DNA of 64,000 nt from Bryum argenteum (taxonomy: Eukaryota; Streptophyta; Bryopsida; Bryales; Bryaceae): the NCBI GenBank assembly GCA_037043015.1, contig CM073323.1, positions 24,828,758 to 24,892,757 on the forward strand. Reading direction: 5' to 3'. Below the pieces are notes generated by a model. That model did not search any database. It was not told the DNA's origin and saw only the letters and a list, made by a program, of their open reading frames with translations. Shown here one piece after another: positions 11,301-22,099 of the stretch (position 1 is the stretch's first letter; every line of letters starts with the position of its first letter). The position numbers were made by a program, and so were the translations under genes.

Positions 11301-13988
11301 CCGACCAAATCGAAGTGGTGCAGATGTAGTGGCCATGTGCTCCATGCCATCAACCACTTGGGGGTCCACGCCCGCAGCAGCACCATCAGGATCTCCATTC
11401 TCATTCGCATCGCTAGAGCCAGGAAGACAAGATATTGGCCGTAGGTGTAAAGTGTAAGGGGCTGCCATCCAAAGATCGTCGAACGGCTTGGTCACGGAGG
11501 ATGCTTCGTCATTTTTGAGCTTCTCGCCAATCTTGTGCGTCGTCGTGCGTTTCAAATGCTTCACTACATGAGTGGAAGCTAGGTCTTCGCGACCGATCAG
11601 AACATACGCTTGAGCTGGCCAATTTCCTGGAGGAGCTTCCCGACACCTATCTAAAGCATGACGCAATGGGAGAGAGACCCCTGGAGGAAGGCGATCAAGC
11701 TCGGGCAATCCAAACCCTTCCGCTACCATGGCAAGCACTATGCGCTGCTCTACACTACTGGCGATGCCTGGTGCTATGCGTAGCTGAACCCCTGATGGCA
11801 GACGGCCGTTCAAAACTTGCCCACCGGTCAACAGATCGTAGAACCCAATCACTTTCCGAGACCAATCAACACAACTTGCAGACTCTGCTGTGAGTAGACC
11901 AGGCAAGTTCTCCATGTTGTCAGCTGGACGTTTGCCTCTCAAACAATTCTCAAGCCACTGAAAAAGGTTGGGGGGCACCTTTCCATCGCTTTTCAAGCTC
12001 ACCGACTCCGGTAATACAGGCAATGGCGGGACAGCTAGAGGGAAGTCGCGTGAGTAGTGATCAACGTACTCCATTTCCCCGCCAGCTGCCGCCAGACTGC
12101 TCAGAGTTGCTCCCAACTGCCACAACTCTCGCCAGCGAAGAGTGTCTAGCTTGCAGTCCTCGTAGACAGCGTGCAATACTTCTAGAATTTCAACCATCAC
12201 CGAGAAATAAACAGCCGTCTCTGCATCAACGTTATCTGTAGTGGCGGGTCCAGGCATAGGAAGAGTTTCCATAATGCTAAAAGTTTCCTTCGGCATTAAT
12301 GCTGGGTATCGCAAATTCGCCAAGTTGCTTCGATGCATACTGCTCTGCAACAAGAAGTTCCACGCAGATGAATCATCCTTCACCGCCTTGTGAGATGCAG
12401 CCTTTTTAGGTGGAAGTACCTCACCAGGCATGTCCCTGATAATCTCGGTAATGAGGCCAGAAAAGGCTGCCCATTCTAGGTCGGGTTTCCCACTGGCTTT
12501 AGCCGTTGTAACACGTAGAGCATCTGCAATCGGAAACTCTCGCTCCAACAATCGGGACAACAGATACCGATACAGAGCAGGGCGAAGACCTTGAGATAAG
12601 GCATTCATACACAGAACAGTTATAGCTGATGAGGGGGTCAAACCAACTGCACACCGGTACATCTTCCCAGATTCCGCCACCAAATTGACACGCCCTTGCA
12701 CGGGATCACAGAGGCCTACGATCTTCAAAGCTTCGTCTCGCCTACTAGCCACTGATCCAGGTTCTCCGAGTGATTGCACTGCTGAGACAGGGAGATAGTA
12801 CCGGCATACATGATACCGACCTGTATGAAGAGAGAGAGTGCCATCGGCAGACAATGTCAAAATATCATAACGAGGAGCTGTAGATTTCAACCCTGGGCGA
12901 GTCGCAACAATCGGTGCAGCTGAGACAGCACTGATAGTCCACGCAACTTCCAGCTTTGCTTCACTCTGCCCATCACTCAACGCATCCGAGCTGTGAAGTC
13001 GAAAAGAAAACAATTGTTGTGATTCTGCAATGACAAGGCACAGCAAAGGCACGCCATCCTCATCGGTAGCCAAAAACACCTCCCGTGCTTGCTGTTGTCC
13101 GCCTTTCTTCGTCCAGGATCGCTGCAAACTAATACTCTCCATAATATCCCATGCCGGCGCGTCTTTCAGCATGTTAGACTCGGAATCCGCAGGGGCAGCT
13201 TTCACTTTCCACACGGTGTGCTGCCGCTTCCCTGTATGGTACGTCACAACATACGGCACTGAAGTACTACTCCAAATTATACTCTCATCCATATCCGACA
13301 AAAACCTCGACTTTATGCCTTCCTCAATTTTCACCGGATGCAGCATCTCAAGAGGATGCTGCAAGTAAAAGAGAGACGAAGTAGGCCGAGCAGGAGGACT
13401 AGACATTAAGCTCGATCGTCTCCCTGGCATAGGCGAAATCACATTATCCCGAAAACCTTCACGAAGCCAATCACGATGATGAATCGGCGATTCCATGGCC
13501 AATGAGAAAGTGTCGGAGCTCAACCTCGGCGTCCGATCGGCTCCTCGCTGTAACAGCAATCCACAGGGGAGCGGCCAAATGGCAGAGACTCTAAAATGCA
13601 CCGGTACAATGTGCATCTCACCGGATGGCGTGTACGTGTTGATAAAATCGGAATGGAGTACGCACAGCAGAGGCTCCCGAGTATCGCTCATCCGACACCA
13701 CTTCGCCTGCACGACTGTGGCATTGCAGCTGAAGCGCTTGCGCACATGGCGGCCCGCGCTCCACACAACCGTGTTGTTGTGCACGTAAAGCTCCTCATCA
13801 TGGTCCCCGAACCCCGAGCTTGCGTCCTTCTCACACACTGTGTCGGCGTCGAACAAAGAATAGTTCTCCGCGATTGAAGCTTCTTCCTTCCCATTGCTGC
13901 ACACCTCTCGCCCATACGGCTCGTACTGCCCTAGCAGGCACAATGGCCTTCTCGATTTTGGCATTTTGCGCACCCGATCGGGCACCAT
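8319..13988 (-). CDS. APC1: Anaphase-promoting complex subunit 1 (APC1)
   Basis: One frame of 1,889 codons. APC1 is the largest scaffold of the APC/C ubiquitin ligase that drives mitotic exit in the nucleus. The N-terminus (LLGQYEPYG after a short basic stretch) resembles plant APC1 starts. The middle and C-terminal part holds the proteasome/cyclosome (PC) repeats, for example HAGLLMALGLHKHLG, TTVGVLLGMSAAHRG, APGATLALGLMFMKTND and AISMAIGFLFLGGGGLTFATN. Length fits the family (plant members about 1,700 aa, animal about 1,940). By alignment with family starts, the second Met (13964, MPKSRRPL) is the likelier start. Near the end a 51-nt stretch, 8555-8505, begins GTGTGC and ends TTCCTCAG with no stop; removing it joins DVK to PRRITS, so it is probably a short intron, giving 1,872 aa from the first Met. 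Otherwise the gene is uninterrupted, unlike the other host genes here. Confidence 0.93.
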   Translation of the reverse strand: MVPDRVRKMPKSRRPLCLLGQYEPYGREVCSNGKEEASIAENYSLFDADTVCEKDASSGFGDHDEELYVHNNTVVWSAGRHVRKRFSCNATVVQAKWCRMSDTREPLLCVLHSDFINTYTPSGEMHIVPVHFRVSAIWPLPCGLLLQRGADRTPRLSSDTFSLAMESPIHHRDWLREGFRDNVISPMPGRRSSLMSSPPARPTSSLFYLQHPLEMLHPVKIEEGIKSRFLSDMDESIIWSSTSVPYVVTYHTGKRQHTVWKVKAAPADSESNMLKDAPAWDIMESISLQRSWTKKGGQQQAREVFLATDEDGVPLLCLVIAESQQLFSFRLHSSDALSDGQSEAKLEVAWTISAVSAAPIVATRPGLKSTAPRYDILTLSADGTLSLHTGRYHVCRYYLPVSAVQSLGEPGSVASRRDEALKIVGLCDPVQGRVNLVAESGKMYRCAVGLTPSSAITVLCMNALSQGLRPALYRYLLSRLLEREFPIADALRVTTAKASGKPDLEWAAFSGLITEIIRDMPGEVLPPKKAASHKAVKDDSSAWNFLLQSSMHRSNLANLRYPALMPKETFSIMETLPMPGPATTDNVDAETAVYFSVMVEILEVLHAVYEDCKLDTLRWRELWQLGATLSSLAAAGGEMEYVDHYSRDFPLAVPPLPVLPESVSLKSDGKVPPNLFQWLENCLRGKRPADNMENLPGLLTAESASCVDWSRKVIGFYDLLTGGQVLNGRLPSGVQLRIAPGIASSVEQRIVLAMVAEGFGLPELDRLPPGVSLPLRHALDRCREAPPGNWPAQAYVLIGREDLASTHVVKHLKRTTTHKIGEKLKNDEASSVTKPFDDLWMAAPYTLHLRPISCLPGSSDANENGDPDGAAAGVDPQVVDGMEHMATTSAPLRFGRDLRLNEVRRLLGSSQPVAVRTSNAPDVSDPDIVAQQQAQLWQLAQRTTALPFGRGAFTLGTSSAMLTEALPIPKLVLAGRLPSQHDATVNLDANTGNLADVTSWPDFHNGVAAGLRLAPGQTKISRTWIVYNKPDEPKYSHAGLLMALGLHKHLGVLAATDVYRYLSQEHEATTVGVLLGMSAAHRGTMDPGVSKMLYLHILTRHPPSYPELELPTLVQSAALLSVGLLYQGSAHRLTTEILLAEIGRKPGGDNTLDREGYALAAGLALGLVTLGRGKDAWGLADLHIEDRLRHYMSGGSDTTDERQRRFDGTVSSINSVRGFDEQAQAVEGSTVNLDVTAPGATLALGLMFMKTNDEVVAARLAIPDTHFALEYVRPDFILLRLVARSLILWDSVQPTEEWIQAQIPGIVKEAIFVSSKEDGSPELPLNADADLEALAQAHVNILAGACLSIGLRYAGTASAEAQQSIRHYALYFMNEKRAAVPHGAAANPNNRRQYVDRNSLETCLNVAVLSLSLVMAGTGHLETFRLLRFLRRRTDAEGITFGNQMAISMAIGFLFLGGGGLTFATNNGAVAALLIALYPRFPNAPNDHRCHLQAFRHLYVLATEKRCLQTVDVDTGLPVYVPIEMTLKETAQYGETTFSRVTPCILPERYLLKRVRVCGPRYWPQDIVLPDTDKPWWEPGELGPFDGGTLYVKRKVGARSYVDDPIGCRSLLSRAIHKSGDDNLVSKSQLSEVDQLVSTFSADPSMLAFAQLFCSGANDDRNSSGEEFDNFCLQALYESVSTDRPALLQTYMALYTSIGALIDRATGRGTSANSICSDSLSIYSLKIAVAYCDVIDRSADSSKPLVQRTFLTGLAKRVDEILNCTSDARNPELKSFFPELFSYLDSRQFPSKQASPRQADSIGATPALDVKVCSILFSCFLCWFGIPQPRRITSALQQLVQEVPGLQSIIQSDLYSALPVLALALPNTPLPALLRISECLPFLSLSKYQ
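8505..8555 (-). other. Probable 51-nt in-frame intron within APC1
   Basis: On the minus strand the segment starts GTGTGCAGC after an AAG codon and ends ATTCCTCAG. It is T-rich and would encode a Cys/Phe-rich insert (CSILFSCFLCWFGIPQ) unlike the surrounding protein. Length is a multiple of three and no stop is present, so splicing or retention would both keep the frame. Confidence 0.5.
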
Positions 13989-16712
13989 ACAAGATCAAGT
14001 CACACTCATTCGCATCGACATCGTGTCCACATTCATAAGCTGAATTTTGAAATCATCAACATTGTCGTCACTCCACGGAAATTCGGAAACGCTAATATTC
14101 TTGAGGGGTTTAGGGTTTTAGTGAGCAGAAAGAAGCTTGAAAAAGCGGGTTTTACACTGCGGCTAATTTTGATTGTAAGCGATTTGGCGGGAAACGGTGA
14201 CTTGAGAACTCTCGCAAGGGGGCGAGGCTCGGCCATTAAACCGTAACTAGGAACGATAGCTCCGAAGTGACACTAAATGTAAAGTGACAGTAAATTCTAT
14301 ATTAGTGTTCGATGCACTCATTCACACAAGCATATTGTAAGTTTTTATAGCTGACTAATATCTTTAATCTCTATGATGGGGATCCTTTAATACTATTGAA
14401 TTTAGTGCTTTTGGTGAATTTTTTGTCAAGAGTAAAAAAAAATTACACTAATGTAAAAAATTTAAATTAATTAAATTAAAATAAATACAACATGTTAAAT
14501 GTCAAAATCATTCAACATACACCATCGATAACTTTTACAAGACTATTTACACATATAAAGACACCAATACATTCATTTATCGTACTTGTGCTTCAACATC
14601 ATCATGAATTCCCAGCGAAAACAATGGTTTTCTTTGTCCAAAAATTGCATCAAAACATGTTTAAAGTGCAATGAGGAAGATTACCTAACATTCCCTATTT
14701 CAATTTGAAGTCCAAAAATTGAAAGAGAATTAGAGTAATCATAACAACAATAACACCATGAAATTAAAGCAAAAAAAAAGTTTTTAAAAATATAATAACA
14801 ATAATAATAATAATTTTAATTTTAATCACTTTAATTTTAAAAAATCATATTTTTATTTTTATTCATTTATTTATCTATTGGCACCAACAACTAAGCATTT
14901 GGTTAGAAATGAACTAAAAATTTTGAGCAAGTATTAAGATTCTCATTATTTGAGTATGGACCTTGGAGCTTGATTGTTAGTTAGGATTTTGTAATAAACA
15001 AAGTATGAGGATTTTGGGTCATTGGAATTTGATTATTAGGAGTGGAGTGGAACAAGGTCGAGGTTTTAAGGATTTTTGTGTTGACAAATGAAGAAACTCA
15101 CTCACCAACCAAACTCAAATTTTTAAGCTTTTACTTCATAACATTCAAGATGTGAATGTTGGTCACATTCCCGACAACCCAAAGTATCAAAACTATAGGA
15201 TCATAACATTAATAAGAATGCTCTAACATTCTTAGACTCACACATTAGAAGGCTCTCGTTTTCAAAAATCTTTTAAAGACATTAATGAATTATATAAAAA
15301 CATGGGAATGTTTAAACCCTCTCATTACAGTTTATGCACAATGAATCCTACCAATAAACTTAAGCCTGTTTTGATGCAACCGCCTATTGGGGATGACGAT
15401 GATACAAAGTTATACTGAGTGTGAAAAGCTAAGGCACGACATATTATCATTTGGGTATTTACCAATTATGGAGCAATTATCTTTATTGTGGCAATCTAGG
15501 ACATACTGCAATGAATTCTCAACAATGTGGAAAGCCTAAGACAAATGGTTGAATAAAGAAATAGATGATTATCAAGAATTTATATAAGATTTTTGGAATG
15601 GTACTAAAGTTAGACTATGGAATGATTTTTGGAATCCAACAAATCCTACCAGTTGCCTATCAGATCTACCCATTGCAATACAAAGTACGCCAGAGTTGGC
15701 TCAAGGATGACATGCAGATATCAAAAATTATGTATTCATTTGTACAAATTGTTCACATTGCATCAACACATTATCAATATTAGTGAAGGTAATCAATTTG
15801 ATATCATTTAAATTTTTTTAAATTTTTTTCAAAACTTATTGTAGGATTTTATTTTTTATGAATAAAAAATATCATTTTTATACTTTTTTTAAAAATAAGT
15901 TCATCATTTTGACAATTTAACACATGCATATGTAGGGGGACCCACATAATTTTAGTATATTGGTACAGTGGGATGAATTCCAGCCAGCAAGGATAATATA
16001 TAAGAACTCTTGGACTCTAGAAATTTGTATCTTTAATAGTCCGAAAACATCATCCATTGAGCCATTGCATGTGATTTTTATTCCTTGACCATTTACAAAG
16101 TTGTATAAATCTACAGAATTCAATGTCATGAATTATTTTATAATCTCTCTTATTAATGAAATGGAAAAAGCTTATATTGAAGGGTTCGAGTTAATTACGC
16201 ACATGATCCAAGAAGAATGCATGAAGGCTTAGTTTAATCACAACTCCAGTAGAGTTTTATATCATAACTATTATATTGAATGTTAGGGACGTGCTTAATT
16301 CTTATTATATCCCTGTAATATTAAAATTTTAAATCATCTAATTGATTTTATTTTGAACGCCTTCTATGCTTTTTTTTATACCATAATAAATATCTTAATT
16401 ATACCTCTCAAAATACATACATTATCGGATACATTATTTTGAGCTTTTAAATTAAAATTAAAAATAAATTTTCCATATGGTTTTCAATGAAAATTTTAAT
16501 TATTCAAGTAATTCTCATTAATCACATGAAATTGGGTTTCATTGAATATCAAGATTCGAGTCGTATTGTTCATTTTTGCAAGTGATGACCCTCCTCAATG
16601 CAAAGCAAGAAGTTTAGAAGATAATGGATATGGTTTTTGTCGTTGGTGTTTTGTTTTACAAGAATACTTCGATTAATATTTGGTTAGTGTTCCTTCAACA
16701 TTAATTCATGAT
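13989..16712. other. Intergenic: APC1 5' flank and degraded AT-rich repeats
   Basis: The first 250 bases probably contain the APC1 promoter and leader (a GGGTTTAGGGTTTTAG stretch lies at 14106-14120). From about 14.4 kb the sequence becomes very AT-rich with A/T runs. The only coding-like trace is the LINE fragment at 15.4-15.7 kb, listed separately. No RNA gene is seen. Confidence 0.5.
15450..15715 (+). pseudogene. Degenerate plant LINE (L1-like) fragment
   Basis: Two short coding-like traces stand out in otherwise AT-rich sequence. The first reads YCGNLGHTAMNSQQC, resembling a zinc knuckle that has lost its first Cys. The second reads FWNGTKVRLWNDFWNPTNP followed by CLSDLPIAIQ, which resembles the conserved block G-x-G-x-x-V-x-x-W-x-D-x-W found downstream of reverse transcriptase in plant LINEs. 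They are in different frames and separated by stops. If correct this is a small decayed remnant; low sequence content makes chance resemblance possible. Confidence 0.3.
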
Positions 16713-16955
16713 TTAACCCTTAAACGTCATATGCTGTCCTGATACCACACCTAAAATCTCTTTTACAACTCCACTTTTAGCATTATTCTATTTTTAATTT
16801 GCGTGAGCTCTATTCTAAGAAAGTATAGATCTCTTTAAGGTGCTCAGTTTGGAATTTTAAAAATTCCATTTGGTATAATGGAGTGTAAGTTATGAGCAAG
16901 ATTCTCTCAAAAAAAAACCCAACCCTTCGGGCAAGGTCTGACGTTTAAGGGTTAA
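16713..16955. mobile_element. Short TTAA-flanked inverted-repeat element, 243 bp
   Basis: Both ends read inward TTAACCCTTAAACGTCA, a perfect 17-bp inverted repeat including the TTAA. The interior is non-coding and unlike those of the 722 and 5789 elements, so several sub-families share the same ends. This is the cleanest small member of the TTAA family in the window. Confidence 0.7.
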
Positions 16956-19900
16956 ACCCGAGATTGATTTCATGGGTAAAGCCTTGATAAATGAGCATCG
17001 TCAACATTGTTGAACAATTTGTGTATTCAACGTAACTATTTTTATTTTTGTTTATTTTTTAAAATTTAGATTTTACAACATCGTTATTATTCATTGATTT
17101 AAACTCTTAACTCAATAAACCAATTTAAAGTTTTTGAATAGCATGTATTGCTAATTCATATATTATATAACATGCATTGCTAATTTATTTAAGAATACAA
17201 ATGAATCTTTGGCTTTTTCTACATTATATTTTTTATCTAGGTATTACTAAAAAATCATTGTTTGTGGCGTTTTCATGCACTATTTGGGTTTGATTTATCC
17301 CTTGACTTGGTACTTGATGGAATTCATTGTATATGTGTAAACATATTTTAAAAATATGCTAAAAAGTTTATAAATACATACGGCAAAAATGCAAGTGAAA
17401 GAGTAGAGGTAGAAAAAGCATTGTATATTTACATGTTGCTCAATTGAACACTATTACAAGAAGATGGCCTCAAGTTCTTACCACTCGCTTCAAGTTTTCG
17501 AAGCAGAAGAATATCAATTGTATATAATGTGGTGCCTTCATTCCACCATGAACCACACCAAAGCTAATTAGGTGTGATATATATATATATATATAGATGA
17601 TTATACTTTCACTTATTAATGTGGGACAAAAGTTGATTGAAAAATGATGAGTGTGAATGGGACATAGTTTGTAAGTAGATTACACAACCCACTGTTAGAC
17701 CCCTGTAGTGATTTTAAAATGTAAGTTAACCAAAAATACACAATTGTAAAGAGAAGTGACGACGATCATCACAATGACACATGTTGCATTCAAACAACTT
17801 TCACTGCACGAGAATATAAAAATCATGGTACATAATAGTGTCTACAATTGATGTTTATCTTAATTTCTGTTGACATGCATTCCCAAAGTTTTAATTTAAT
17901 CCACTCAGTATGCGTCAAAAGACGTGGAAACTTCCACTTTGAAACTGCAAAGAAGTTTTGTAGGAAGTTAGATCCATGTCATTTAAAAAAAATTAGATTC
18001 TCATCACTAGCTCTCAAAATCTCAAAATAGCTAATCAAAAATGAAAAAAATACACACGTTTCAATAAAATTATTTGCTTTAAGAGTGGTTTTAATGAATT
18101 CCTATTTGTCAATGTAAAGATATAACATATTGATTGTAAGATATACGCCTATCACATTGATTGTGCTTGTTAAATAAAAAAAAAAAGTAGATAATATCAT
18201 TTTTATTTAATTTTGAATAAAAACTAAATGCAAACCATATTCTTTAATTATTCACTTGGAAAACAATTTCAAATAATTATATCACATAAATCTAGAGTTG
18301 ATATAAAAACGTGATCATTTGATATTTTTAATTTGAACACCTGATTCGTTAAAAGTTCGCAATCGGCATGTGCACTTTTCTTTGCTTTGAAAAATATGTA
18401 TTTTTTAAAACCACCCACGAAGTGGTAAGTTTTTTGAATGTTGTGTTTAGCACTTATGACTTTTCACTTGTGTACCTTAGATATCTTTTCTATCTTCTAC
18501 ACATGCACCCATGCCATGGTAGGCATGTGTCCATCCTCCTCACACACGGAAACAAAGTCTCAATAAGCGGGTGGTAGACATGTGCCCACCCTTTTCATGC
18601 ACCAAAAATCAACTTCAATGAAAAGAAGGGGTAGGCATGTGCGCACTCTTTGCCCACAAACACAAGTGTCAACATTATGAAACTTAAGTAGAAGTTCATG
18701 TATGCTTTCAAACACATGACCTTGTATAATTGTATAATTCTCTATAAATCTAAAAACCACGCTTCTTACCTATTATACAAAAATTAATGATTATCATGGA
18801 AAATAATCTTAAAATTTAAATGTATTAGTCTATTTTTAGTCTTAAGACATGGATTTTTTGAAGTGTTAGCAATATAAATAAAAGAAACTTCTTTAAATGA
18901 TAATTGTACAATTTCATAAGAGATAAATTGTACTTCATGAAGATGAAATTATGAATTATGAGGCCTTATGAATTTGTGAAATTGCAATATAATGAAGAAT
19001 AAAAATAAAATAAAAATCACAAGATAATTGCAACGGTAGAGAAAGAAGAGAAAAATCCTCGAGCAACAAATATTTTTATTTTTATTTCAATTTTTTATTA
19101 AATTTCTCTATCCAATCTGAAAACATCATTGCATACTAATGAGAAGAGTTCTTACTAGTAAGTTCTTGAATTTTACTTTAAGGTCATACCTTTGTAAAAA
19201 GATTAAATAAAAACTATTACTTCAATACTTACTAGTATGCCCCTGTGGCGTTGCCACGCTCATACAAATATTTCCGGTATTTTTAAGTCTATAAATACGT
19301 CAAAATTAAATATCTTGGAAATCCATTGACCGGTTTTGCAATCCGATTGTTTTCTACAAATCTATAGAAAACCCGCTTCCAACTACACCTCATGCAGCTC
19401 GATCCAACCGGTAGTCTCCTATGTTATAATGTCACAAAACAAACAAACTACCTACCTTGAATAATAGATATATGTAAAAAATGAAGAGATTCAATCTTAA
19501 TTGTACAAGCTTTTTATTGATGCATTGTAAGTTATGCGGATCAAATTAATACTCATGAGAATGCATTAGTTGCAGTATTACAATGGATTGACAATAGAAA
19601 AAGAAGCTAAAATTTATTATAGTTTTTATGAAATTGAAATGCTATTAACAATTGCAATCAACATCCTCAATCATAAAAACTCTTTATTTTATCCAAAGCA
19701 CAAGTTAGAACCAATTTGAATCATAGTAAGAATGTGTCGGCTTCATTAATAGCCTTGCAATGATGAAAGGTGCTGTAAAGTTTTAAAATTGACCAAAATT
19801 AGAACATCTTGGATTGAGCTAATCTTACGCTATAAACATGAGATATAAATTAGAAACTAATAGAGCATATAGAGTTGGAATTCAACATCCTTATTTTAAT

Positions 19901-20719
19901 TTAAATAATATAGATAAATCATTGAATATATACTACCAAAAGGATTCTATCAAAAAAACTTCCAACTGTAGAACTACTAAAACTTATCGTATGATTACTA
20001 TACAATTGAGAATATTTATGAAATTTTCATTTAAATCTAAATAGTTTGCTAGCACCTCCTCCATGTTTCAAAATTGTAATAAATGTAACTGCTTACTCAA
20101 AAATGCTTACCATTGGTTCATACCATTTTGGATTGATCTAGGCTTCTTATAACAAACACTTGAAACACACAATTAAGCATTTATGCACTTGGCTAAGTGC
20201 ACTAATTTCAACAACTAAACCACAAGAATTTGCCTGGAATTGGGTTTTTTTTTTGTTTTTTTTGTTTTTTTTTAAATTCAAAATCTCACACATTCAATTT
20301 AAATATTTATCATATTTTCAAATTGGAGTAGAAAGTAGGCTTCATAAAATTAGCTAGAATCAAGTTCAAACAATATTATTTTAATGATTCCAATCTCGAT
20401 TTGGAGCTAGAGCTAGAATCTAGGAAATCAGAAGAAATTATTCAAATCGTCATTGTGGTCACTTTAGCAAACTTTAGGGGGGTTAGGTAATTAAATACCT
20501 TCAAGCGGTGTATACGCACACAACCTTCAATTTTTTAATTTTTTAGTTTTAAATTAAAGGATAAAATTCAAATTAGGGTTTAGAGTGCGTAGGGGTATAG
20601 TGGCGATGGTTTGTGGTAGCACAAGGTGGGGTTTGAGAGGGAATGGGATTTGAAAAGGGTAATTGTAGATGTGGAATTCAGAGAAAAGAAACCTTTAGTT
20701 GCAATAACAACTATGCATA
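16956..20719. other. Intergenic AT-rich DNA, no gene seen
   Basis: This stretch is strongly AT-rich with many A and T runs and a (TA)n tract at about 17577-17595. A possible transposon end lies near 19240: ACTAGTATGCCC followed by the hairpin GTGGCGTTGCCACGC. Around 19740-19800 the text TAGCCTTGCAATGATGAAA resembles the interior of the 1-kb TTAA family, so a very decayed copy may be present. No open frame has coding character and no tRNA is recognised. Confidence 0.45.
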
Positions 20720-21243
20720 ATCACACACCCCTTACTAGGCCTAAACCCTATAAACGAGAACCGCAAAAAATAAAAATGAAGAGGTGTGCGGCCACACATT
20801 CCTTCTTCGGGCCTAAACACTAAAGTCCAAATCTAAATTTTTTGGGAGAAAAAATAATAATAATAAAAAAAATTTAAAAAAAATTATTAAGAGGTGTGCG
20901 GCCGCACACCCCTTGCTGGGCCTAAATGCTCAAATCCAAATCTAAATTTTTTGGAAAAAAATATATATATATTAAGAGGTGTGCACCCGCACACCCCTTG
21001 CTGGGCCTAAACGCTCAAATCCAAATAAAAAAAATTTTGGGAAAAAAAAAATAAAATTAAAAAAAATAAAATAATAATATTAAAATTATTAAGAGGTGTG
21101 CGGCCGCACACCCCTTGCTGGGCCTAAATGCTCAAATCCAAATCTAAATTTTTTGGAAAAAAAATATATATATTAAGAGATGTGCAGCCGCACACCCCTT
21201 GCTGGGCCTAAACGCTCAAATCCATATAAAAAAAATTTTGGGG

Positions 21244-21281
<38 letters not shown>

Positions 21282-21536
21282 ATAATAATAAAATTAATTA
21301 ATAATATTAAAATTATTAAGAGGTGTGCACACACACTTCTTGCTAGGCCTAAATGCTCAAATCCAAATATAAATTTTTGGGAAAAAAAAAAAAAAAAAAA
21401 AAAAAAAGAAGAAGAAAAGAAGGTGTGCAGCCGCACACCTTTTGCTGGGCCTAAACGCTCAAATCCAAATTTTTTTGGGAAAAAAAAAAAAAAAGAGAGG
21501 TGTGCAGCCGCACACCCCTTGCTCGACCTGAATGCT

Positions 21537-21545
<9 letters not shown>
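20720..21545. repeat. Tandem array built on a GGTGTGCGGCCGCACACC palindrome with A-rich spacers
   Basis: About eight or nine units occur, with palindrome cores near 20724 (partial), 20781, 20893, 20977, 21095, 21179, 21321, 21421 and 21498. Each unit is a perfect or near-perfect 18-bp palindrome centred on GCGGCCGC, then CCTTGCTGGGCCTAAAYGCT, then CAAATCCAAATCTAAATTTT-like sequence, then an A-rich or AT-rich tract of variable length. Spacing alternates near 84 and 115 bp, and 20893-21094 is closely repeated at 21095-21318, so the array has also grown by duplication of a two-unit block. One more, divergent copy lies at 21989. Confidence 0.85.

Positions 21546-21590
<45 letters not shown>
21538..21590. 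repeat. Uninterrupted poly(A) tract of about 50 bases
   Basis: This is a run of A closing the last unit of the palindrome array. A second long A tract with occasional G lies at about 22035-22095, following the isolated palindrome unit at 21989. Such tracts look like retroposon tails or slippage products. Confidence 0.9.
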
Positions 21591-21593
<3 letters not shown>

Positions 21594-21689
21594 AATTTTT
21601 GGCGGTTGTGGCGGCTGATGAGTGATGACGTCATTCAAACCCTAATTCCAGCAAACATACTAAGGTGTAGAATAAAAGGAGAAGGTGAG

Positions 21690-21875
21690 ATTAGTATGTG
21701 GTAGTTGTGAGGTTTGAGAGATGAAGTGGTTGAGAGGTTTGAGAGATGAAGTGGTTGTGAGGTTTGAGAGATGAAGTGGTTGTGAGGTTTGAGAGATGAA
21801 ATGGTTGTGAGGTTTGAGAGATGAAGTGGTTGTGAGGTTTGAGAGATGAAGTGGTTGTGAGGTTTGAGAGAAATG
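21690..21875. repeat. 25-bp minisatellite, about seven copies
   Basis: The unit ATGAAGTGGTTGTGAGGTTTGAGAG-like (25 bp, motif GTTGTGAGGTTTGAGAG) is repeated head to tail with few differences. One copy has GTTGAGAGG in place of GTTGTGAGG and one has ATGAAATGG. The repeat length is not a multiple of three and no gene is present. Confidence 0.9.
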
Positions 21876-22027
21876 AGAATAAGATATGAGAGGTGGTAGT
21901 AGGGTTTGGGAGAAGAAATAGAAGAAATTAGGAAGATTTTGCAAAAACCCTAATTATTGACGGCTGCAACGTTTAAAAACCCTAAACCTAGGGGTGTGCG
22001 CCCGCACACCCCTTGCCATGCTGAAAT

Positions 22028-22089
<62 letters not shown>

Positions 22090-22099
22090 AAAAAAGAAA

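Noticed and set aside
14100..14125. Telomere-like GGGTTTAGGGTTT sequence
   Set aside because: Only one to two units occur here, and similar AAACCCTAA words elsewhere in the window are isolated; such words are common in plant promoters and 5' leaders.
16170..16200. A GGTTCGAG word that recalls the tRNA T-loop
   Set aside because: No matching A box, acceptor stem or anticodon arm could be paired within 90 bases; no tRNA gene is supported in the window.
20720..21545. CRISPR-like array
   Set aside because: Repeat units contain their own variable A-rich parts, spacers are not unique sequences, and the genome is eukaryotic.
21180..21704. Lys-rich frame through the palindrome array
   Set aside because: It reads through poly(A) tracts and the repeat units and is not a gene.
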